From positions 186,001 to 250,000 of the forward strand of contig NZ_JADFUA010000005.1 of the NCBI RefSeq assembly GCF_015223195.1: DNA of 64,000 bases, read 5' to 3'. Positions 1-8,205 of this stretch are shown piece after piece. The stretch comes from Chitinilyticum piscinae (GTDB lineage: Bacteria; Pseudomonadota; Gammaproteobacteria; Burkholderiales; Chitinibacteraceae). Within the stretch, counting starts at the first letter, position 1. Each line of letters opens with the position of its first letter. The notes under the pieces were generated by a model. It saw nothing but the letters and a program-made list of their open reading frames with translations. It was not told the DNA's origin and made no database searches. Made by a program: the position numbers and the translations under genes.

Positions 1-1121
1 TCAATGCCGATACCGGCGCCCTGATCAAGCAGATCGACGTTCCGGGCAGCACAGGCCTGTCTTCCCCGGCCGGGGTCGATTACGGCCAGGATGGCATTCT
101 GGATTATGTCTATGCCGGCGACATGAGCGGCAAGCTCTGGCGCTTCGATCTGACCAGTGACAATCCCGCCAGCTTCCGTGTTGCCAGCAACCCGGTATTC
201 GATGCAGGCACATCCCGCCCGATCGTGATGCGCCCGGCCATTGCCGCGCTCAACCGTCCCGATGGCACATCGCTGGGCAATCTGGTGCTGTTCGGCACCG
301 GCAAGCTGCTGACCGATGGCGATCGCAGCGACACCAGTCGCCAGACCCTATATGGCATCGTCGACCGCATGGATGACACCCCTGTTACCGTGTCCGAAAC
401 AGCCCTGGTAGAGCAGCGTTTCACCGACAGCAAAACACTCAGTGGCGGCAGCCAGCGGGCAGGCACTTACCGCAAGATCTCCGGCGAAAGCATCGACCTG
501 CGCAGCGAGAGCAATACCCGACTGGGCTGGTACATCGACCTGCCTACCAGCAGTGAACGGCTGGTAGCTTCACCCATGCTGTACGACGACAAGGTGTTGT
601 TCGGCACCGGCGTTCCGCAATCGACGGAAAAATGCACGCCCGGGGGCAAGGGCTGGATCATCGGACTGAATCCTTTTACCGGCTCCGTACCCGCAGATCG
701 CAAGAACCGCGCCTACAGCTTCATCGACATTTCGCAGGATGGCAAATCCACCGCCGCCGACAAGATTCCCTTTGCCAGTGGTGATGATTTCCTCGCCGGC
801 TTTGAAAAGGACGGCATTCCGACCGAGCTGACCTATGTTGCCTCGGAAACCAGGCTGGTCACGCCCTCGCCGCGCGGGGATACCAGCCTGGGTGATATCG
901 GCAAGGTTGTGGCACAGCGCGAAGCCAATTACTCCGCGGTATTTACCGGCAATGCCAAAGAAGGCGTCAAGACCGGTCGCCCCATGAGCAAGCCAGCATC
1001 GACCGGCAAAGGCACGCTGTACGGCGGCACCATCGGCAGCGATACCGTCGACAAGGAGACCCTGTTGTCGCCCGCAACCGGCGTCAAGATCGAAACCACC
1101 GTATGGCGGGAAATCAAATGA
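1..1121 (+). CDS. pilY1: PilY1-type pilus-tip adhesin/assembly protein, C-terminal part
   Basis: This reading frame is open from the first bases of the window, so the N-terminus and start lie upstream. PilY1 sits at the tip or base of type IV pili and promotes extension and adhesion. About 372 C-terminal residues are visible. They show beta-propeller-like repeats, with an Asp-rich stretch near nt 76-105 (VDYGQDGILDYVYAGD) followed by KLWRFDL, which is the typical Ca-binding blade motif of the PilY1 C-terminal domain. The stop overlaps the start of the next gene (ATGA), which indicates one operon with the minor pilins. Here pilY1 precedes the minor pilins, whereas in Pseudomonas it lies between pilX and pilE. 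Confidence 0.85.
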   Translation, partial: NADTGALIKQIDVPGSTGLSSPAGVDYGQDGILDYVYAGDMSGKLWRFDLTSDNPASFRVASNPVFDAGTSRPIVMRPAIAALNRPDGTSLGNLVLFGTGKLLTDGDRSDTSRQTLYGIVDRMDDTPVTVSETALVEQRFTDSKTLSGGSQRAGTYRKISGESIDLRSESNTRLGWYIDLPTSSERLVASPMLYDDKVLFGTGVPQSTEKCTPGGKGWIIGLNPFTGSVPADRKNRAYSFIDISQDGKSTAADKIPFASGDDFLAGFEKDGIPTELTYVASETRLVTPSPRGDTSLGDIGKVVAQREANYSAVFTGNAKEGVKTGRPMSKPASTGKGTLYGGTIGSDTVDKETLLSPATGVKIETTVWREIK

Positions 1122-1633
1122 ACACATTCAACACTCTGCGGCGCCAGCACGGCGTCACCCTGATCGAGCTGATGGTCGTCATCAGTGTCCTTGGCATTCT
1201 GGCCGGCGTCGCAGTACCCAACATGCTGGACTGGATCCGCGATGCCCGGCTCGCTACCCAGAGCGACCTGCTGGTCAGCGGGCTGGCCAACGCACGTCTG
1301 GATGCCATCAAACGCCGCAGCGACAGCACCTTCTGCCCAGCTGCCAGCGCCAACAGCGCCAGCGACTGCTCCGCAAGTGCCAGCGACTGGTCCAAAGGCT
1401 GGCTCATCCGCAACAGTGGTGCGATCGAGCAGCGTTTCACCGTGCAAAAGGACATCACCATCAGCAACACGACCGCTAGCAGCGTGATCTTCAACGGCAC
1501 ACTGGGCAGCGCCCAGGCCGCCAGCACCTTCACAATCTGCGCGGACGGCCGCAAGGAGCACATCGTCGAGGTCAGCTTGTCCGGTCACATCAGCAAGCGC
1601 ATCGGCACAAACGTCTGCGGAGCAAGCACATGA
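1118..1633 (+). CDS. fimT: GspH/FimT-type minor pilin
   Basis: A minor pseudopilin of 171 residues that helps prime type IV pilus assembly. The N-terminus has a short basic leader ending at Gly12, then VTLIELMVV with Glu at mature position +5 and a long hydrophobic helix, i.e. a prepilin-peptidase (PilD) substrate. The rest has the GspH/FimT layout. The start is placed at the ATG overlapping the pilY1 stop. An in-frame ATG 15 bases upstream would only add residues to the leader. It is followed by pilV with another ATGA overlap. Confidence 0.85.
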   Translation: MNTFNTLRRQHGVTLIELMVVISVLGILAGVAVPNMLDWIRDARLATQSDLLVSGLANARLDAIKRRSDSTFCPAASANSASDCSASASDWSKGWLIRNSGAIEQRFTVQKDITISNTTASSVIFNGTLGSAQAASTFTICADGRKEHIVEVSLSGHISKRIGTNVCGAST

Positions 1634-2154
1634 ACACCGTACGGCATCTCCGACAGCAGGGCCTCTCGCTGATCGAGGTCATGCTCTCGGTCGCTATCCT
1701 CGGCATCGGCTTACTGGGACTGGCCGGACTGCAAACCCGCGCTGTCATGATGAACCAAAGCGCCTACTACCGCAGCATCGCCTCCGATCTGGCCGCCAAT
1801 CTGGCCGACCGGATCCGCGCCAGCCGCACGCCCTTTCTGGCAAGCAGCGATGCCGATACCCAGCCCCCGCTGCCGCCCGACTTTGCCCGCTGCAGCCGCG
1901 CCAACCCGGCAGATACCAATCTCACCTGCACCGCACAGGAGGCCGGGCACGAGAGCTATCTGGTCAGCAATGAAATGAACGAGTGGTTCGGGCAAGTGCA
2001 GAGCCAACTGCCAGCCGCCTCGTACACCCTGCAGTCGATGCCAGGCCAATCGACCGGTTTCTACCGCTACCGCCTGACCATCAGCTGGACCGACGACCGG
2101 CAGGGTCGCACGACCGCCGCCAAAAACACCAGCTTTGAAACGGTGATTGAATGA
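1630..2154 (+). CDS. pilV: Type IV pilus minor pilin PilV
   Basis: A minor pilin of 174 residues. The leader ends at Gly11 and is followed by LSLIEVML with Glu at +5, then a Gly-rich hydrophobic segment (AILGIGLLGLAGLQ) characteristic of PilV, and the typical motif of Asn and Ser residues followed by Leu-Ala-Asp-Arg-Ile-Arg. The start codon overlaps the fimT stop by four bases, which implies translational coupling. It acts with FimT, PilW, PilX and PilE in the pilus-tip priming complex. Confidence 0.9.
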   Translation: MNTVRHLRQQGLSLIEVMLSVAILGIGLLGLAGLQTRAVMMNQSAYYRSIASDLAANLADRIRASRTPFLASSDADTQPPLPPDFARCSRANPADTNLTCTAQEAGHESYLVSNEMNEWFGQVQSQLPAASYTLQSMPGQSTGFYRYRLTISWTDDRQGRTTAAKNTSFETVIE

Positions 2155-2915
2155 AGCACAGCAAACACAGCGGCTTTACGCTGATCGAACTCATGGTGGC
2201 CATGGCAATTGCCATGATCGCCCTGCTGGCCATTGCCAAGGTATATATCCAGACCAGGCAGACCTTCAACCTGCAGGCCATGCAGAATCGTGTCGCCGAA
2301 GACGGACGTTTTGCGATGGCCATGCTGCAGCGTGCGGTGAGCCAGGCCGGCTTTCGCCCGAATCCGGCCACGGCCCTGCCGGCCAACCACCTGGCATCGA
2401 CTGGTGCGGGGGCTTTCAGCGTGCGCTTCACCGCCGACGGCACAAACCAGATGAGCTGCAACGGCAGTGTCGCACCTGCCGGGGACACAACACTGCAGAT
2501 CGCCCGCTCCGGCAGCAGACTGCAGTGCGGCAGCGTGGACTGGATTGCCCCGAACAACGGCGGCAGCGGTACCGAAGTCGCTGACTTCAGCGTGCAGTAC
2601 GGTATCGACACCAATGACAACGATGCGCTCGGCAATCCACGCACCCCGGCCGAATACGGCTGCGGTGCCGATGTCGGCAGCATGAAAGCGCGCGACTGCG
2701 TTGCCAACCGCTACGTCAGCAATCTTGCAGGCATCACGGCCGACCAGGTGGTCGCGGTGAAACTCTGCCTGATCCTGCGCACGGAAAAAACAGCGCCCCA
2801 GCTGGAAAAGGGCGCGGCCGTCACCGACTGTTCCGGCAATGCGCTGAACGGCTCGCAGACGGATCGCCGCCTCTACCGCACGTTCAACAGCACCGTACTC
2901 GTGCGCAACCGCTAG
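2151..2915 (+). CDS. pilW: Type IV pilus minor pilin PilW
   Basis: A minor pilin of 254 residues, the longest of the set, as usual for PilW. The short leader MKHSKHSG is followed by FTLIELMVAMAIAMIALL, with Glu at +5. The C-terminal part has several Cys residues (CNG, QCGS, YGCG, DC, LCL, DC) that probably form disulfides in the periplasm. The start overlaps the pilV stop (ATGA). Its place between pilV and pilX supports the assignment. Confidence 0.88.
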   Translation: MKHSKHSGFTLIELMVAMAIAMIALLAIAKVYIQTRQTFNLQAMQNRVAEDGRFAMAMLQRAVSQAGFRPNPATALPANHLASTGAGAFSVRFTADGTNQMSCNGSVAPAGDTTLQIARSGSRLQCGSVDWIAPNNGGSGTEVADFSVQYGIDTNDNDALGNPRTPAEYGCGADVGSMKARDCVANRYVSNLAGITADQVVAVKLCLILRTEKTAPQLEKGAAVTDCSGNALNGSQTDRRLYRTFNSTVLVRNR

Positions 2916-2925
2916 AAGGCTCGTC

Positions 2926-3423
2926 ATGCATTACCACCTCACCCCGCCCCCCCGCCAGCAGGGCTTTGTCCTGATCGTAGCCTTGCTGCTGCTGGTAGTC
3001 GTCACCATTCTGGTGCTCAACGGCATGCGCGGCACCACACTGAATGAAAAGATGGCCGGCAGCTACATGGACCGGCATCGCGCCTATCAGGCTGCGGAAC
3101 AGGCACTGCGGCAAGGCTCGGCACTGTTGCAGGCCAATGCCGAAACCTGTCTGGATGGCTGCACCAACAGCAATGTCGTCGGCACCGGCCCCGCCAGTGC
3201 CGGCGGGCTTCCCACCAGCTGGAGCGACACCCACGCCGTGGCCGCCACACTGGCCAGCGGCCAGCAAAGCTCGGGCAAATTCGTGATCAACCTGCTACCC
3301 GATACCCTGCGCCCGGCCGATAAAACCAGCTGCAAAGCCTACAGCGTCATGGGGCGCGGTCAGGGGCTCGATAGCCGTGCCGTGGTGGTGTTGCAGACCA
3401 CCGCCTTTGTTTGCCCCATTTGA
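2926..3423 (+). CDS. pilX: Type IV pilus minor pilin PilX
   Basis: A minor pilin of 165 residues. After Gly13 the mature N-terminus reads [21 protein letters not shown]. The usual +5 Glu is replaced by Val, which is common in PilX and its GspK-like relatives. The segment [23 protein letters not shown] matches the PilX N-terminal domain. It starts ten bases after pilW. Four Cys residues occur in the second half. It probably caps the minor-pilin tip complex. Confidence 0.87.
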   Translation: MHYHLTPPPRQQGFVLIVALLLLVVVTILVLNGMRGTTLNEKMAGSYMDRHRAYQAAEQALRQGSALLQANAETCLDGCTNSNVVGTGPASAGGLPTSWSDTHAVAATLASGQQSSGKFVINLLPDTLRPADKTSCKAYSVMGRGQGLDSRAVVVLQTTAFVCPI

Positions 3424-3440
3424 AACAGGACATTCCACCC

Positions 3441-3815
3441 ATGCGTGTACCGCGCGGCTTTACCCTGATCGAAATGATGGTGGTCATCGCCATCATCGGC
3501 ATTCTCGCCGCAATCGCGATCCCGAATTATCAGCAGTACCTGATCAAGACCCGACGCACCGACGTGCAGAAAGAGCTGACCAGCCATGCGCAGGATCTGG
3601 AACGCTATTTCAGCACCAATGGCCGCTATACCAGCAGTGGCACCACCTGTGGCATCAGTGATCCGGTGAGCAGCTATTACACCATCACGACCAGCTGCGC
3701 GACGGCCAACGAATTCACCATCACCGCGTCGCCGATTGCCGGCAAATCGCAAAGTGCGGATGGCGATCAGACGCTCTCCAGCAGTGGCGCCAAAACCGGC
3801 AAATGGTCAAACTGA
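3441..3815 (+). CDS. pilE: PilE-type pilin, last gene of the minor-pilin operon
   Basis: A pilin of about 124 residues. The leader MRVPRG precedes [28 protein letters not shown], with Glu at +5. A Cys pair about 18 residues apart (TTCG and TSCA) forms the expected C-terminal disulfide loop. An earlier ATG at 3411, inside pilX, is possible. The ATG at 3441 is preferred because it gives a normal-length leader and follows an acagga sequence at suitable spacing. By position this is the minor pilin PilE; the sequence alone does not exclude a major-pilin-like role. Confidence 0.85.
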   Translation: MRVPRGFTLIEMMVVIAIIGILAAIAIPNYQQYLIKTRRTDVQKELTSHAQDLERYFSTNGRYTSSGTTCGISDPVSSYYTITTSCATANEFTITASPIAGKSQSADGDQTLSSSGAKTGKWSN

Positions 3816-3850
3816 ACGTCGAACAAAAGCATTACCCTGCAACGTATTGC

Positions 3851-3881
3851 CATACAGGTAAATTTTTAGAATACCTGTATG
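3851..3881. repeat. Perfect 10-bp inverted repeat after the pil operon
   Basis: CATACAGGTA at 3851-3860 is the exact reverse complement of TACCTGTATG at 3872-3881, with an 11-base A/T-rich loop. It lies between the convergent pilE and the FMN-binding gene. No U-tract follows on either strand, so it is not a clear intrinsic terminator. It could be an mRNA 3' hairpin or a binding palindrome. It is followed at once by an ATACCCATCA motif that recurs elsewhere in the window. Confidence 0.6.
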
Positions 3882-3891
3882 GATATACCCA

Positions 3892-4536
3892 TCAGGAAAT
3901 CCATGCCTGCACATAATCCGGTGCCGATACCGGACAATCAGTAGCCGGCTCGGGAGCCCCACGCATCACACGCAACGGCAGCACGCCGGTCCAGGTCGCG
4001 ATGGCCAGATCCTTTTCATCGTCCTGCGGCCCGCCCGTGCGCAACTTGGCTGCCGCCTCGGCCAGCGAAATCCGCAGGACAATAGTTGCGCCCAGCTCCT
4101 GCGGGCTGCCGCGACGCGCTTCATTTTCGCGCCCCGGGGCCAGATGGTGCATGAAGGCATCCAGCGCCGCCGACTTGGCCTCCTCGCCCTCTACCTTTTC
4201 AAAGACGCCGTAAATCACTGCGGAGCGGTAATTCATCGAGTGATTGAACGCCGAGCGCGCCAGCACCAGCCCGTCAAGGTGGCTGACCGCGATGCTGACT
4301 TCCGCACCACCAGCCAGCCGTTTCATCAGGCGGCTGCCATTGGAGCCATGAATATACAGATGCTCGCCTTCGCGCCAGTAGGCCATCGGCAGGCAATGCG
4401 CCCCGCCCGCCTCGTCGGTAAAGGCGATGTGGCAAAGATAGCCGTCATCCAGAATCGCGTGTAGCGTGGCACGCTGGTAATCGGCATTGTCTGGGATGCG
4501 GCGGATACGGGTACGCGGGGTCGGTGCGCTGCTCAT
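3892..4536 (-). CDS. Pyridoxamine 5'-phosphate oxidase-family FMN-binding protein
   Basis: A 214-residue protein of the PNPOx-like split-barrel fold (flavin-nucleotide-binding, Nim/PNPOx-related type). Recognisable elements are the N-terminal RRIPDNADYQ, the strand pattern GYLCHIAFTDE..HCLPMAYWREGEHLYIHGSNGSRLMK, and SFNHSMNYRSAVIYGVFEKVE. The start is the ATG at 4536, eight bases after a GGAA sequence; an upstream in-frame codon at 4572 lacks a ribosome site. It is divergent from a MocR-type PLP-dependent regulator, and such regulators often control the neighbouring gene. The link to PLP/FMN metabolism is inference. The substrate is unknown. Confidence 0.78.
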   Translation of the reverse strand: MSSAPTPRTRIRRIPDNADYQRATLHAILDDGYLCHIAFTDEAGGAHCLPMAYWREGEHLYIHGSNGSRLMKRLAGGAEVSIAVSHLDGLVLARSAFNHSMNYRSAVIYGVFEKVEGEEAKSAALDAFMHHLAPGRENEARRGSPQELGATIVLRISLAEAAAKLRTGGPQDDEKDLAIATWTGVLPLRVMRGAPEPATDCPVSAPDYVQAWIS

Positions 4537-4581
4537 GATGATATTCCGGCAAATGAGTGAGGAAGTCAGCATAGCCAGCCA

Positions 4582-4629
4582 GGTGGTTCCAGCATAAGAT
4601 CCACTACCCGCAAATATTCAGGAACCACC
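4582..4629. promoter_or_regulatory. 9-bp inverted repeat in a divergent promoter, probable MocR operator
   Basis: GGTGGTTCC at 4582-4590 and GGAACCACC at 4621-4629 are exact reverse complements whose centres are 39 bp apart. The second copy covers the ribosome-binding region of the MocR gene at 4632, and the first lies upstream of the divergent FMN-binding gene. The arrangement suits a dimeric or DNA-looping regulator controlling both genes. The assignment to the MocR protein is inference from position. Confidence 0.55.
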
Positions 4630-4631
4630 GC

Positions 4632-6110
4632 ATGGATTACGCGCTACTGCTCGGCCCACACGGCAATCACTCCAGACAGCAGCAGCTCTACCTTGGCCTG
4701 CGTGCAGCCATTCTGGATGGCCGGCTGGCAGGGGGCACACGCCTGCCTGCCAGCCGCGAGCTGGCGGGCGAGTTGCGCATCGCGCGCAATGCCGTGGTTT
4801 ATGCCTACGAACAGCTCGCCAGCGAAGGGCTGGTGCACGCGTCCGCACGTGGCACGGTCGTCGCCCCGCTGAATCGCCCGGGGCAGTTGCAGCCCGCCGC
4901 TCACACCGCCGCACAGCAGTTGTCGCAACGCGGTGGTGCCTTCCGCACGCCCTTTGCCGAACCAGAGCCGGCCAGCGCCTTCACCCCCGGCGTCCCGGCA
5001 CTCGGTGACTTCCCGCTGGCCCGCTGGCAAAAACGGCTGGCCAGGGCATGGCGCAGCGCCGATGCCGCCACGATTGGCTATGGCCCGGCGGCGGGCGAGC
5101 CGGCGCTGCGCGAAGCAATCGCCAGCCATCTGCGCAGCACGCGCGGCGTACGCTGCGACACCGCGCAACTCTTCATTACCGACGGCACCCAGCACGGACT
5201 GGATCTGTGTGCGCGACTGTTTGCCGATGCCGGCAACACGGCCTGGGTCGAAAATCCCGGCTACCACGGCGCGCTGAATGCCTGGCGCACCGCGCAACTG
5301 GAGGTACGAGGCATTGCGGTCGACGAGCACGGCCTCCGCCCGCTGGCCGCCGACTGGCAACAGCACCCACCCCGGCTGATCTACGTGACGCCCTCGCACC
5401 AGTACCCGCTGGGCAGCGTGCTGTCGCTGGAGCGCCGCCTGCAGCTGATTGCCGACGCCCGCGCGCATGGCACGCTGATTATCGAGGATGACTACGACAG
5501 CGAATTCCGCCGCGACGGCCCGCCGCTGCCAGCCATGCAGGGGCTGGAAGCCGACGCCCCGGTGGTGTATCTGGGCACCTTCAGCAAGACCCTGTTTCCG
5601 GCACTGCGCATCGGCTTCATGATCGTGCCCGCGGCATTGGTGGTTCAGGTCGAGGCCGCGCTGGCGCAATGCCAGCCGCGCGGCCGGCAGATCGAACAGC
5701 GCGCGCTGGCCGGATTTATCCGCGACGGCGAATTTCTCGCCCACCTGCGCCGCATGCGCAAACTCTACAGCGAACGCCGCGATGCCATGCTCGCCGCCAT
5801 CCACCGCCATTTCGGCGAGCTGGCCGAAGTCTGCGGCGGCTCGTCCGGCATCCACCTTGCCATCCGCATTCCCGTCCGCATTCCCGATTCGCTCATCAGC
5901 CAGCAGGCACGCACCGCCGGACTGATCGCCCGCCCCTTGAGCGCCTACCGCATTGGCAACGAACCGGACAGCGCCAGCAATGGCTTCATTCTCGGCTACG
6001 CACAGGTACCGGCTGACGAGATGGACGGACAGATCACCATGCTCGCGCAGCTGGTGCGCGAACATGCCGCAGGCAAGCAGCAGACGCCGGATATACCCAC
6101 AACAGGATAG
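4632..6110 (+). CDS. MocR/PdxR-family transcriptional regulator with aminotransferase domain
   Basis: A 492-residue two-domain regulator. Residues about 10-80 form a GntR-type winged HTH (LYLGLRAAILDGRLAGGTRLPASRELA, then AYEQLASEGLV). Residues about 115-480 form a fold-type I aminotransferase-like domain, with IEDDYDSEFR and the PLP-lysine motif FSKTLFPALRIGF (Lys319). These proteins sense PLP or a PLP adduct. It is transcribed divergently from the FMN-binding gene at 3892-4536, its probable target. An inverted repeat lies between them and overlaps this gene's own ribosome site, which suggests autoregulation. Confidence 0.9.
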   Translation: MDYALLLGPHGNHSRQQQLYLGLRAAILDGRLAGGTRLPASRELAGELRIARNAVVYAYEQLASEGLVHASARGTVVAPLNRPGQLQPAAHTAAQQLSQRGGAFRTPFAEPEPASAFTPGVPALGDFPLARWQKRLARAWRSADAATIGYGPAAGEPALREAIASHLRSTRGVRCDTAQLFITDGTQHGLDLCARLFADAGNTAWVENPGYHGALNAWRTAQLEVRGIAVDEHGLRPLAADWQQHPPRLIYVTPSHQYPLGSVLSLERRLQLIADARAHGTLIIEDDYDSEFRRDGPPLPAMQGLEADAPVVYLGTFSKTLFPALRIGFMIVPAALVVQVEAALAQCQPRGRQIEQRALAGFIRDGEFLAHLRRMRKLYSERRDAMLAAIHRHFGELAEVCGGSSGIHLAIRIPVRIPDSLISQQARTAGLIARPLSAYRIGNEPDSASNGFILGYAQVPADEMDGQITMLAQLVREHAAGKQQTPDIPTTG

Positions 6111-6294
6111 TGCTACAAGCAATACGCTAAAGAGGCTGCAGACTAATACCCATGCATAACCACGTAAATGCAGGCTGCAGGCAACACCCGGCGCCGCACA
6201 CTGGCGAGCATCCGGGGCGGTTGACAGCCCGTGACGGCATCTTTAGGCTGGTTTGCTTGAATCTTACGTAAAACACTGAGAAGCCGAGGTAAAC

Positions 6295-6654
6295 ATGGCC
6301 GCCAAATCCGTACAAACCCTGCTCGAAGACTTGCGCCTGGTTTCCGAAGAACGCTACGCCCTGGTCCAGGCCGTACGTGATCTGGTGCGCGCCACGCTGC
6401 CGGAGATCAGCGAGGAAGTGAAATACGGCGGCATCCTGTTTGCCTCCGCCGGCCAGCCATTCGGCGGGGTATTTGCCTACAGCCAGCATGTTTCGGTGGA
6501 ATTCGGCGCAGGCGCCAGAATCAGCGACCCGCACGGGCTGCTGGAAGGCAGCGGCAAGGGGCGGCGGCATATCAAGCTACGAGTGAGTGACGACATTGCG
6601 GCGAAAAAACTGGCGGCGTATTTGCCGCTGGCGCTGACAGCAGCCGGCAGGTAA
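6295..6654 (+). CDS. DUF1801-type small protein
   Basis: A 119-residue protein matching the DUF1801/YdhG-like family. It opens with a helical segment (VQTLLEDLRLVSEERYALVQAVRDLV), followed by the family signature EEVKYGGILFASAGQPFGGVFAYSQHVSVEFG and a C-terminal RHIKLRVSDDIAAKKLAAYL. The biochemical function is not known. It is monocistronic. The 184 bases upstream hold no other gene, only an ATACCCATGC motif at 6146. A GAGG-like ribosome site precedes the start. Confidence 0.7.
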   Translation: MAAKSVQTLLEDLRLVSEERYALVQAVRDLVRATLPEISEEVKYGGILFASAGQPFGGVFAYSQHVSVEFGAGARISDPHGLLEGSGKGRRHIKLRVSDDIAAKKLAAYLPLALTAAGR

Positions 6655-6764
6655 ATCACCATGCCGTACTTGCAGTATTGCTCTCGTCAAACCGTGGTCT
6701 GTTCCCTCTTGCCGCAAATGCAATCTGCCTCCAGCACGGCCATACATGCCCATAATGAAAAGCC

Positions 6765-7292
6765 ATGAAACTGAAATTCATCCCCTGGAATAGCAAGCCG
6801 CGCACTATGCTGCGCTACTTAAAACCAGGGCATATTTTCGCGCTGCAACTGGATGCCACTCGATTTGCCTTTGGGCGGATTATTGCCACACCTACAGCAG
6901 GCACCCCCGCCGAGTTTTTTGACATTATCAAAGACAGCCCGGTGCTCGGCGAGGATGAGATCAGCGCTGCCCAGCGCCTTATTCATCCACTCATCATCGA
7001 TGCTTACTCGCTGTTTGATCGCCGAATTCTTGGCAACTGGCAAATGATTGCATTACAGGAAGACTTCATTGCGCACGACGCTGCACAGATTTTTTTCTGG
7101 TACGGCGACCCAATTGGCGGTTACAAGAAAACAAATGCACTGGGTGAAACAATCGGCCTGATCCCGGAAAGTGAAGCCAAGACGATGCAGGATGCGGGGC
7201 TTTCCGGTGACCGTTATGTACGTTTTCACATACTCAAAGTGCTGAATGAAATCAGTACCATGCCGGAAGTCCCGCTGCTCCACCCTGCATGA
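6765..7292 (+). CDS. Imm26-like (immunity protein 26 family) protein, orphan
   Basis: A 175-residue protein with the look of the Imm26 family, which occurs beside polymorphic toxins: LKPGHIFALQLDATRFAFGRII near the N-terminus, then an aromatic-rich middle (DEISAAQRLIHPLIIDAYSLFDRRILGNWQMI) and GLIPESEAK. No toxin gene adjoins it. The DNA is visibly more A/T-rich than its neighbours and is followed by a gene-free stretch carrying a decayed gene fragment, so the locus looks like an acquired or eroding segment. The family call is from memory of the pattern. Confidence 0.5.
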   Translation: MKLKFIPWNSKPRTMLRYLKPGHIFALQLDATRFAFGRIIATPTAGTPAEFFDIIKDSPVLGEDEISAAQRLIHPLIIDAYSLFDRRILGNWQMIALQEDFIAHDAAQIFFWYGDPIGGYKKTNALGETIGLIPESEAKTMQDAGLSGDRYVRFHILKVLNEISTMPEVPLLHPA

Positions 7293-7616
7293 CGAGAAAA
7301 ACGTCATTCACATACCGCGTACAACGTACTCTGTAGAGCACAATCGCCACAGGCATCGCGCCGAACGGCCCCTCGAATAACCCGGCATTCGTGAAATAAA
7401 TGGGGGGCAGACCATGGTTACTCCTTGGCGAAGAAATGCTGCTTTGCGAGGAGTGCCTGCCAAGCGGGCATAGATGGGCAATCCGTTAAAAGCATACCAT
7501 TGAGCTATATCGACACCTTCGACCACGAATATCTCGGCCATCTTGCTATCTGCCGATTTACCATCCGCAGGTTTGCGTTCCAATTGGCCACAACCCACCA
7601 CTGCGGGGCTTGCGTG
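7293..7616. other. Stretch without an identifiable gene
   Basis: No reading frame here resembles a protein and none has a convincing ribosome site. It lies between the Imm26-like gene and a decayed rlmN-like fragment on the minus strand and is probably non-coding debris. A short minus-strand frame (7308-7601) has no recognisable domain. Confidence 0.5.
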
Positions 7617-7743
7617 CTAGCCCGCACGGCTGGCGCGAAACTCGATCTTGCTCACCCGTACGCGCAGCTGTCCGCAACCCGCCATCGACATCCAGGCTAT
7701 CGAAGTTGCGAAGCTCACCCAGCAAGGGCGTAGCAGCCACCTC
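7617..7743 (-). pseudogene. Remnant of an rlmN-like gene 3' end, frameshifted
   Basis: Read on the minus strand, this stretch encodes the C-terminus of the RlmN-like protein found intact at 11270-12346. One frame (7678-7716) gives ELRN....DVDGG and the next (7617-7676) gives CGQLRVRVSKIEFRASRAG then stop, against KLRN....DVDGG and CGQLRARVSKIEFRASRAG in the intact gene. A single extra base near 7677 breaks the frame. Nothing of the rest of the gene is visible; the upstream end abuts the cupin gene. This indicates a second, lost copy, either an old duplication or recombination debris. Confidence 0.8.
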
Positions 7744-8071
7744 AATCCACAATAAATAGCTTCGCCCCCGTCGGGCTCGAGGAACGATGGGCTTCGGCAT
7801 TGTCCGCGACCTGATAGCTCATCCCGGGCTTGAGGACAAAGCTGCGACCATCGTCGAGCTCGGTATGCAGCTCGCCTTCCAGACACAGCAGGATATGCCC
7901 CTTCGAACACCAGTGATCGGCAAGATAACCGGCGGTGTATTCAACCATACGTACCCGGATGCTGCCGAACTGGCAGGTACGCCAGTACGCCATGCCCTGT
8001 TCACCCGCATGTGCGGTGGATGCCACCGCAGACCAGTCGGTCGTGCCAAACGGTATCTGCTCGATCTTCAT
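7742..8071 (-). CDS. Small cupin-fold protein (DHCW-motif type)
   Basis: A 109-residue single-domain cupin. It shows the first cupin motif around ADHWCSKGHILLCLEGELHTELDDGR and the second around FVLKPGMSYQVADN..AHRSSSPTGAKLFIVD. The His and Glu residues are placed to bind a metal. The motif reads Asp-His-Trp-Cys and matches a small family often annotated as DHCW-motif cupins. The substrate is unknown. It is followed directly by the rlmN-like remnant, so the 3' flank is rearranged. The ribosome site GGAGGTGG-like upstream of 8071 supports the start. Confidence 0.7.
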   Translation of the reverse strand: MKIEQIPFGTTDWSAVASTAHAGEQGMAYWRTCQFGSIRVRMVEYTAGYLADHWCSKGHILLCLEGELHTELDDGRSFVLKPGMSYQVADNAEAHRSSSPTGAKLFIVD

Positions 8072-8205
8072 GAACCACCTCCATGATCATGGAACGAATG
8101 GCGCTATCCTAACCCGCAGGCGGGAATCTGGCTGGCGGCACTAAGAGGACAGGCATGCTAGGCTAGCTCCCTTGCCGTTATGCGGCGCGGAGGAGCACCC
8201 GCACC

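Noticed and set aside
4644-6122. A 492-codon minus-strand open frame opposite the MocR gene
   Set aside because: It mirrors the real gene in a GC-rich sequence, has no domain, and the plus strand encodes a clear HTH-aminotransferase protein.
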